From Streptomyces macrolidinus (lineage in GTDB: Bacteria; Actinomycetota; Actinomycetes; Streptomycetales; Streptomycetaceae), in contig NZ_JAMWMR010000002.1 of assembly GCF_023887685.1 (NCBI RefSeq), forward strand, positions 351,619 to 415,618: 64,000 bases of DNA, written 5' to 3'. Below, one piece after another: positions 59,654 to 64,000 of the stretch (its first letter is position 1; the number at the start of each line of letters is the position of its first letter). Under the pieces are notes generated by a model. That model was not told the origin of the DNA and searched no databases. It worked only from the letters and a program-made list of their open reading frames with translations. Position numbers and translations under genes: made by a program.

Positions 59654-61735
59654 TCAACCCTCCAGTCCTAATTGCTCGCTCAAAAACGCCAGGCTATCGG
59701 CGCCCAGCGCCGCCGCCTGGCTCATCGTCCGCTTGCCGTGACCGCTGCCACGTTCGTACCGCAGGAGAACCGGCCGGCCCGAGCTGCTTGCGTGCTGCAG
59801 AGCGGCGCACATCTTACGCGCGTGGGCGGGATCAACACGGGTGTCCCCCTCGAAAACCGCGAACAGTACCGCCGGATAGTCCGTGCCCTCCCGGACATGA
59901 TGGTACGGAGAGTAGTCGATCAGCCACTGCGCCTCCGTCGGATCGTTCACACGTCCGTATTCGGCGCGCCACAGATGGCCGAGCCCCGACTGCTCGTACC
60001 TAACCATGTCCAGTAGGGGAGCAGAACACACCACCGCGCGATACAACTCGGGCCGCTGCACCAGCGCCGCGCCGACCAGGAGCCCGCCGTTCGAACTGCC
60101 GACGGCGCCCAGCTGATCGGGCGTAGTCCAGTCGTGGCTGACCAGCCACTCGGCGGCCGCGTTGAAGTCGTCGATGCTGTTCTGCTTGGCGGCCCCGGTT
60201 CCCGCCCGGTGCCACTGCGCCCCCTGTTCTCCGCCACCGCGGACCTGCGCCACGGCGTACACGCCTCCGGCTTCCACCCAGGCCACCGCGTCCGGCTGGT
60301 ACACCGGGCCCATACTGACGCCGAACCCTCCGTATCCCGTCAGCAGAAGTGGGCGCGGGCGACGGGGCGACGCGTCCGACGCAAGCAGCAACATGCCGAC
60401 CGACGTGCCGTCCATGCTCGGGTAACGAACATGATGAGCTTTGATGTGTGGACGAGTTACGCATCGCGTGGAGGGCCCTGAGCGCACGAGTCGTCCCGAA
60501 GAGCCGTCGTAGCGCAGAACGTGACCGGGGTCGGTCATACTCGAATATCCCAGCCACGCCTCACCCGGCGCGTCATCCGTAGGGGCATTCACCGTGAGCC
60601 CCGTCATGGTCCCGGGGCGCGACAGCGGGAGGTGGCCCGTCGTCTCGCCGGTGTCGCTACGGTGCACCGTGATGTCGCTGATGGCGTCACGTGCCCACAC
60701 GGCGAGGAGCAATCCGCCGCCCAGGTGGGCGAACCCAGTGAGCACGGCCTCGGGGTCCTCCTTGATGACCTCCCGCCACTGCCCGTTTGGCTGTGCGGGG
60801 TCGACGACGCACAGCCGATGATGGGGGGCTTGGTCATCCGTCAGCAGATACAGCAGACCGTCCGGTCCGATCTCACCCCGCACGTGTGCGGCACTGCCTG
60901 GTCGGATGCGCCGCCACAGTGGTTGCTCCGCCCCGCATCGTGCCAGATCGGCGAGCAGCAGTTGCCGGGGGCTGGCCGGGGCGAGGGAGACCGATGCCAG
61001 GAGCAGGCGGCCGTCACCATCCAGGCTGATTCCGTAGACGCGACGCGGATCGTCGTCGCTGCCCAGCACCCGTATGTCGTCGTCGGCGCATGTCCCGACT
61101 TGGTGCAGCCACAACCAACGCTCCGTTCCCAGTGTGCGGTTGGCGCCCCTCTCGTACGGCGGACGCACGTAGTAGAAGGACCGGCTGTCGGGGAGCCAGG
61201 CGACCGGCGAGTTGCGGCAGCCCCTGATGCCGTCGTCCTCCAGGCGCCCGGACGCGACATCAAGGATCATCAGGTTCGCGGTCTCGGCTCCGTCGGCGGA
61301 CAGCTGACAGGCCACCAACCGTCCATCGGGCGAAGGTGCCCAGCGTTCCAGCACCACGGTGACCTGGTCGGTACAGGCTCGGTCCGGGTCCAGTAGGACG
61401 CGCTCGGCTTCATCCTGCGTTGTGGTGCACAGCACCGCGTGTTCATCACCCGGCTGCCGCCGCAGGAAGAACTTCCGCCCGCCGCGCCAGAGCGGGACTT
61501 CCTGCTCGGCGGCGCCGTACAGTTCACGCAGCCGTGGACCGAACCGTTGCGTCCACGCGCGCCGCGAGGCGTCGTAGAGCGCGTCCTGGGCGGTCTGCCA
61601 CTCCAACGTTCGCTCACAGGAGGCGTCCTCCAGCCAGCGATACGGATCGTGCACGCGCCGCCCGAAGATGTCGTCGGTCACCGCCTCCCTGAGGGCATGC
61701 ACAAGCTGCCCGGCCCCGTACTCTTCGTCGGTCAC
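59654..61735 (-). CDS. Prolyl-oligopeptidase-family (S9) serine peptidase
   Basis: A 693-residue enzyme: an N-terminal beta-propeller (DPYRWLEDASCERTLEWQTA, WAPSPDGRLVACQLSADGAE, FYYVRPPY) followed by an alpha/beta-hydrolase with nucleophile GAVGSSNGGLLVGAAL (Ser about 545), catalytic Asp in EGDTRVDPAHARKM and His in GSGHGKRT. Start GTG 61735, overlapping the flavoprotein stop (GTGA). POP enzymes of this type cleave leader peptides in class III lanthipeptide and related RiPP clusters. In this operon, beside a LanD-type flavoprotein, such a role is likely. Confidence 0.92.
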   Translation of the reverse strand: MTDEEYGAGQLVHALREAVTDDIFGRRVHDPYRWLEDASCERTLEWQTAQDALYDASRRAWTQRFGPRLRELYGAAEQEVPLWRGGRKFFLRRQPGDEHAVLCTTTQDEAERVLLDPDRACTDQVTVVLERWAPSPDGRLVACQLSADGAETANLMILDVASGRLEDDGIRGCRNSPVAWLPDSRSFYYVRPPYERGANRTLGTERWLWLHQVGTCADDDIRVLGSDDDPRRVYGISLDGDGRLLLASVSLAPASPRQLLLADLARCGAEQPLWRRIRPGSAAHVRGEIGPDGLLYLLTDDQAPHHRLCVVDPAQPNGQWREVIKEDPEAVLTGFAHLGGGLLLAVWARDAISDITVHRSDTGETTGHLPLSRPGTMTGLTVNAPTDDAPGEAWLGYSSMTDPGHVLRYDGSSGRLVRSGPSTRCVTRPHIKAHHVRYPSMDGTSVGMLLLASDASPRRPRPLLLTGYGGFGVSMGPVYQPDAVAWVEAGGVYAVAQVRGGGEQGAQWHRAGTGAAKQNSIDDFNAAAEWLVSHDWTTPDQLGAVGSSNGGLLVGAALVQRPELYRAVVCSAPLLDMVRYEQSGLGHLWRAEYGRVNDPTEAQWLIDYSPYHHVREGTDYPAVLFAVFEGDTRVDPAHARKMCAALQHASSSGRPVLLRYERGSGHGKRTMSQAAALGADSLAFLSEQLGLEG

Positions 61736-62358
61736 AGCACGGATGCGACGAAGCGGAGGACGGTTACCAGATCGGCCATGGCTCCCGGCCCAGTACGCCC
61801 CGTGTGCACGGACACCCCGTTCTGGGTGGGAACCACGTAATACCCTTCCTCTTCTGCGAGCTTGAGGTTGCGCTCCAGGGACGGCCTGCGCAGGGCCGCC
61901 TCCGGGAACGAGGGCACGAGGACGACGGGGCAGGTCGCGCTCATCACCGTGCTCAGGGCGAGGCTGTCGGGCATGCCAGCTGCGCATTTCGCCAGGAAGT
62001 TGGTGGTGGTGGGCATCACGAGCATCAAGTCGGCCCAAGCGGCGAGATCCTGGTGCGGCAGCACCCCGTCCGAGGTCGGCCATTTGGGCCCCCACACCGC
62101 CGAGCCGGCGCCCGCCGCGAGCGCGTCACGTGAGACGAGCTGCTGTGCCGAGTGGGTCAGACAAGGTCGGATCGACCAGCCGTACCACGAGCGCAGCAGA
62201 GCGGCCCATCCGGGCAATTCGGCGGCGGAGAACGCCCCTGTACCGATCAGCACCACCTGACCACGGGCCAGCGGCAGATGCCGCGGCGCGCGCGGCGGAA
62301 GAAGGGGGATTCCCGCAGCCTCTGACCCTTGGGCGAAGGGTGTCGCATCCATCTCCAT
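61732..62358 (-). CDS. LanD/EpiD-like flavoprotein (putative peptidyl-cysteine decarboxylase)
   Basis: A 208-residue HFCD-fold flavoprotein. VVLIGTGAFSAAELPGW (about 35-51) is the flavin-binding start; catalytic-type His102 lies in GVLPHQDLAAWADLM; PTTTN (116-120) matches the PASANT-type motif, followed by FLAKCAAGMPDSLAL. The substrate-clamp PxMNxxM appears as PSFPEAAL (149-156), which is degenerate. These proteins oxidatively decarboxylate C-terminal Cys in RiPPs to give aminovinyl-cysteine, or decarboxylate phosphopantothenoylcysteine; the neighbours favour the former. Start at ATG 62358, overlapping the ABC permease stop by 1 bp. Confidence 0.85.
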   Translation of the reverse strand: MEMDATPFAQGSEAAGIPLLPPRAPRHLPLARGQVVLIGTGAFSAAELPGWAALLRSWYGWSIRPCLTHSAQQLVSRDALAAGAGSAVWGPKWPTSDGVLPHQDLAAWADLMLVMPTTTNFLAKCAAGMPDSLALSTVMSATCPVVLVPSFPEAALRRPSLERNLKLAEEEGYYVVPTQNGVSVHTGRTGPGAMADLVTVLRFVASVL

Positions 62359-63119
62359 CAGACAGCTCCCCGGCGATACAAGGACGCAGACCAGCAGACA
62401 ACGCCCAGTGCCAATATGGTGATCACGGTGAATCCGGTCGGCACCGCAGCGGCGGTGAGATGGCCGGTCATCAGGTTTCTGGCCGCTTCGACGGCGTAGT
62501 AGAGGGGATCGATCCTGGCCAGGGCCTGCAGCCAGTCGGGCGCCAGCGCCACAGGAAGAAGCAGCCCGCTCACCAGCGTCAGTGGCATGGTGAGGAAGTT
62601 GACCGCGCCGGCCAGGGTGTTCTCGTCGCGCACGACAAGAGCCAGACCGTAGGAAGATCCGGCACCAAGGACGCCGACCAGGGCGACAAGTATCAGTGCC
62701 ACCAGAGAGCCCGGGATGTCGGCGCGCAGACCCATGACCGTGCCGACCGCCAGGAGGAACAGCCCTTGGACGACGAGCAGCGTGACATCGCGCAGCAGCC
62801 ATCCCGCCAGCAGGGCCCCCCGGGCGACCGGGGTGACGGCCAGCCGTTCGAGGAATCCGGTGCGCAGATCCGCTAGCAGGCCAAGACCCATGAAGGTGCT
62901 GCCGAACAGGGCGACCATCATCAGCAGTCCGGGAACGAACTGGGCGAGCCGGTTGCCGCCACTGATACCAGGACCCGACAGCGGTTCGAGTAGCGGCCCG
63001 AACAACACGAGCCACATCACCGGCTGGCTGAGCCCCAACACGACCCAGGTCCTGTTGTTGAGCGCTTCGTGCAGGGCAAAGCGGTAGAGCACGCCGGATT
63101 CCCGTAGGAAGGCTGTCAC
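62358..63119 (-). CDS. ABC-2-type transporter permease of the flavoprotein operon
   Basis: A 253-residue ABC-2 permease with six hydrophobic segments (ALHEALNNRTWVVLGLSQPV, FVPGLLMMVALFGSTFMGLG, TGFLERLAVTPVARGALLAG, LTMPLTLVSGLLLPVALAPD, LARIDPLYYAVEAARNLMTG). The start is GTG 63119, overlapping the ATPase stop by 1 bp. With the ATPase it would export the RiPP or provide self-protection. Confidence 0.9.
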   Translation of the reverse strand: MTAFLRESGVLYRFALHEALNNRTWVVLGLSQPVMWLVLFGPLLEPLSGPGISGGNRLAQFVPGLLMMVALFGSTFMGLGLLADLRTGFLERLAVTPVARGALLAGWLLRDVTLLVVQGLFLLAVGTVMGLRADIPGSLVALILVALVGVLGAGSSYGLALVVRDENTLAGAVNFLTMPLTLVSGLLLPVALAPDWLQALARIDPLYYAVEAARNLMTGHLTAAAVPTGFTVITILALGVVCWSASLYRRGAV

Positions 63120-64000
63120 TACCTCACCCCCAATCCAGCGTCCAAGGACCGGCCGGTGTGGTGCAGGAAGACGTCGTCGAGACTGGGACGGGACAGGACC
63201 ACAGCGTCGACAACAAAGCCCTGCGCGTCCAGCGTACGCAGGGCGGCAGGCAGCGTGCGCTCGCCGTCGTCCGCGTACACCCTCAGCTCGGGGCCCTCTG
63301 ACCGCACCGAGCGGACCGACGGCAGGCGCGTAAGCAGGGACTCGGCCGTTCCGACGGCCCCCTCACTCAGACGCAGACGCAGGACATCGGGCGAGAGCGT
63401 CCTCTTGAGCTCATCAGGGGTGCCGCGGGCCACGACCCGGCCCTGGTCGATGATCGCCAGTAGGTCGCAGAGGCTGTCGACCTCGTCGAGGTAGTGGCTG
63501 GTGAGAAATACGGTGTGCCCGCGCTCGCGCAATCTGCGGATCTCCTGCCAAAGGTCGGCCCTGGCACGCGGATCGAGCCCGAGCGTGGGCTCGTCGAGAA
63601 AGAGCAGTTTCGGAGCGTGGACAAGGCCGACGGCCAGCGCGAGTCTGCGTGCCTGGCCACCCGACAGACTGGACACACGGCGGTACGCCAGAGCCTCGAG
63701 TCCGAATAGCTCGAGCATCGCGTCTACGCGCTGCCGGGCGGCCCCGCCGCTCATTCCGAACAGCCGAGCCTGCATCAGCACGTTGGCCCGCACCTGCGTC
63801 GCCGGATTCACACCGCCGTACTGGCTGACGTAGCCGATGCTCCGCCGGACCTCACGTGGCTGCGACAGCACGTCGTACCCGGCCACCTTCGCGGTTCCGC
63901 CGTCCGGCGCGAGGAGGGTGGTGAGCAGCCGGACCGTGGTCGTCTTGCCGGCTCCGTTCGGGCCGAGGAAACCAAAGATCTCACTGAAGTTTCCCCGTGC
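63119..64000 (-). CDS. ABC transporter ATP-binding protein (5' end beyond the window)
   Basis: The visible 294 codons include Walker A GPNGAGKTTTVR (near the window edge), Q-loop SIGYVSQYGGVNPATQVR, signature SLSGGQARRLALA, Walker B LLFLDEPTLGLDPR and H-loop SHYLDEVDSL, with a C-terminal DrrA/CcmA-type tail. The first residues are outside the window. It pairs with the permease encoded next; upstream genes of this operon are not visible. Confidence 0.92.
   Translation of the reverse strand, partial: ARGNFSEIFGFLGPNGAGKTTTVRLLTTLLAPDGGTAKVAGYDVLSQPREVRRSIGYVSQYGGVNPATQVRANVLMQARLFGMSGGAARQRVDAMLELFGLEALAYRRVSSLSGGQARRLALAVGLVHAPKLLFLDEPTLGLDPRARADLWQEIRRLRERGHTVFLTSHYLDEVDSLCDLLAIIDQGRVVARGTPDELKRTLSPDVLRLRLSEGAVGTAESLLTRLPSVRSVRSEGPELRVYADDGERTLPAALRTLDAQGFVVDAVVLSRPSLDDVFLHHTGRSLDAGLGVR

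Overview
This is a high-GC chromosomal segment with strong third-position G/C bias, AAGGAG-type ribosome binding sites, frequent GTG starts and many ATGA/GTGA overlaps. The gene content and order (malR-malEFG, glnE, a glnA2-type gene, nadE, panB, map, whiJ-like XRE/DUF397 genes, T7SS-type WXG100 genes) point to Streptomyces or a very close relative. No rRNA, tRNA, insertion sequence or CRISPR array was seen.

Layout. 0-4.2 kb: maltose/maltodextrin ABC importer (malE, malF, malG running off the left edge) with the divergent repressor malR. 4.3-9.7 kb: a PAP2-type membrane phosphatase, then glnE and glnA2 (nitrogen/polyamine metabolism). 9.9-11.7 kb: NO defence (hmp flavohaemoglobin and an NsrR repressor). 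11.9-20.9 kb: DUF3105/DUF305 pair, secreted sedolisin protease, nadE, panB, and an MFS efflux pump with its TetR regulator and a clear palindromic operator. 21.1-32.7 kb: endonuclease/exonuclease/phosphatase-type protein, another MFS pump, a DrrAB-like ABC exporter, a very large BTAD/NB-ARC regulator, F420 reductase, a third MFS protein and methionine aminopeptidase.

32.7-38.4 kb is accessory: a T7SS-type polymorphic toxin operon (two WXG100-like proteins, a DUF6507-like protein, a 775-aa toxin, a small immunity gene), followed by a run of immunity genes and gene relics, several with visible frameshifts. 38.6-40.8 kb is a regulatory cassette (anti-sigma-type ATPase, XRE regulator, two DUF397 proteins) with a visible internal tandem duplication. 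40.8-51.8 kb returns to core-like genes: PhzF-like protein, iron-regulated efeO-efeB-efeU, DNA primase/polymerase-like protein, TetR regulator, and an operon of D-Ala-D-Ala carboxypeptidase, serine hydrolase (apparent CTG start) and Rsm22-like methyltransferase, then an HD-domain protein.

52-57 kb is again accessory (secreted barrel-like protein, large fused Imm49 protein, ankyrin protein, a truncated MAB_1171c-like gene). 57-64 kb holds a minus-strand operon running off the right edge: ABC ATPase, ABC permease, a LanD/EpiD-type flavoprotein, a prolyl-oligopeptidase and an FtsX-type permease. This combination looks like the distal end of a RiPP (lanthipeptide/linaridin-like) biosynthetic cluster whose precursor and core enzymes would lie beyond base 64000.

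A recurring oddity is the number of unrelated short tandem-repeat arrays (unit 12, 14, 14, 18, about 21 and about 21 bp) sitting in intergenic regions, most of them close to gene starts.
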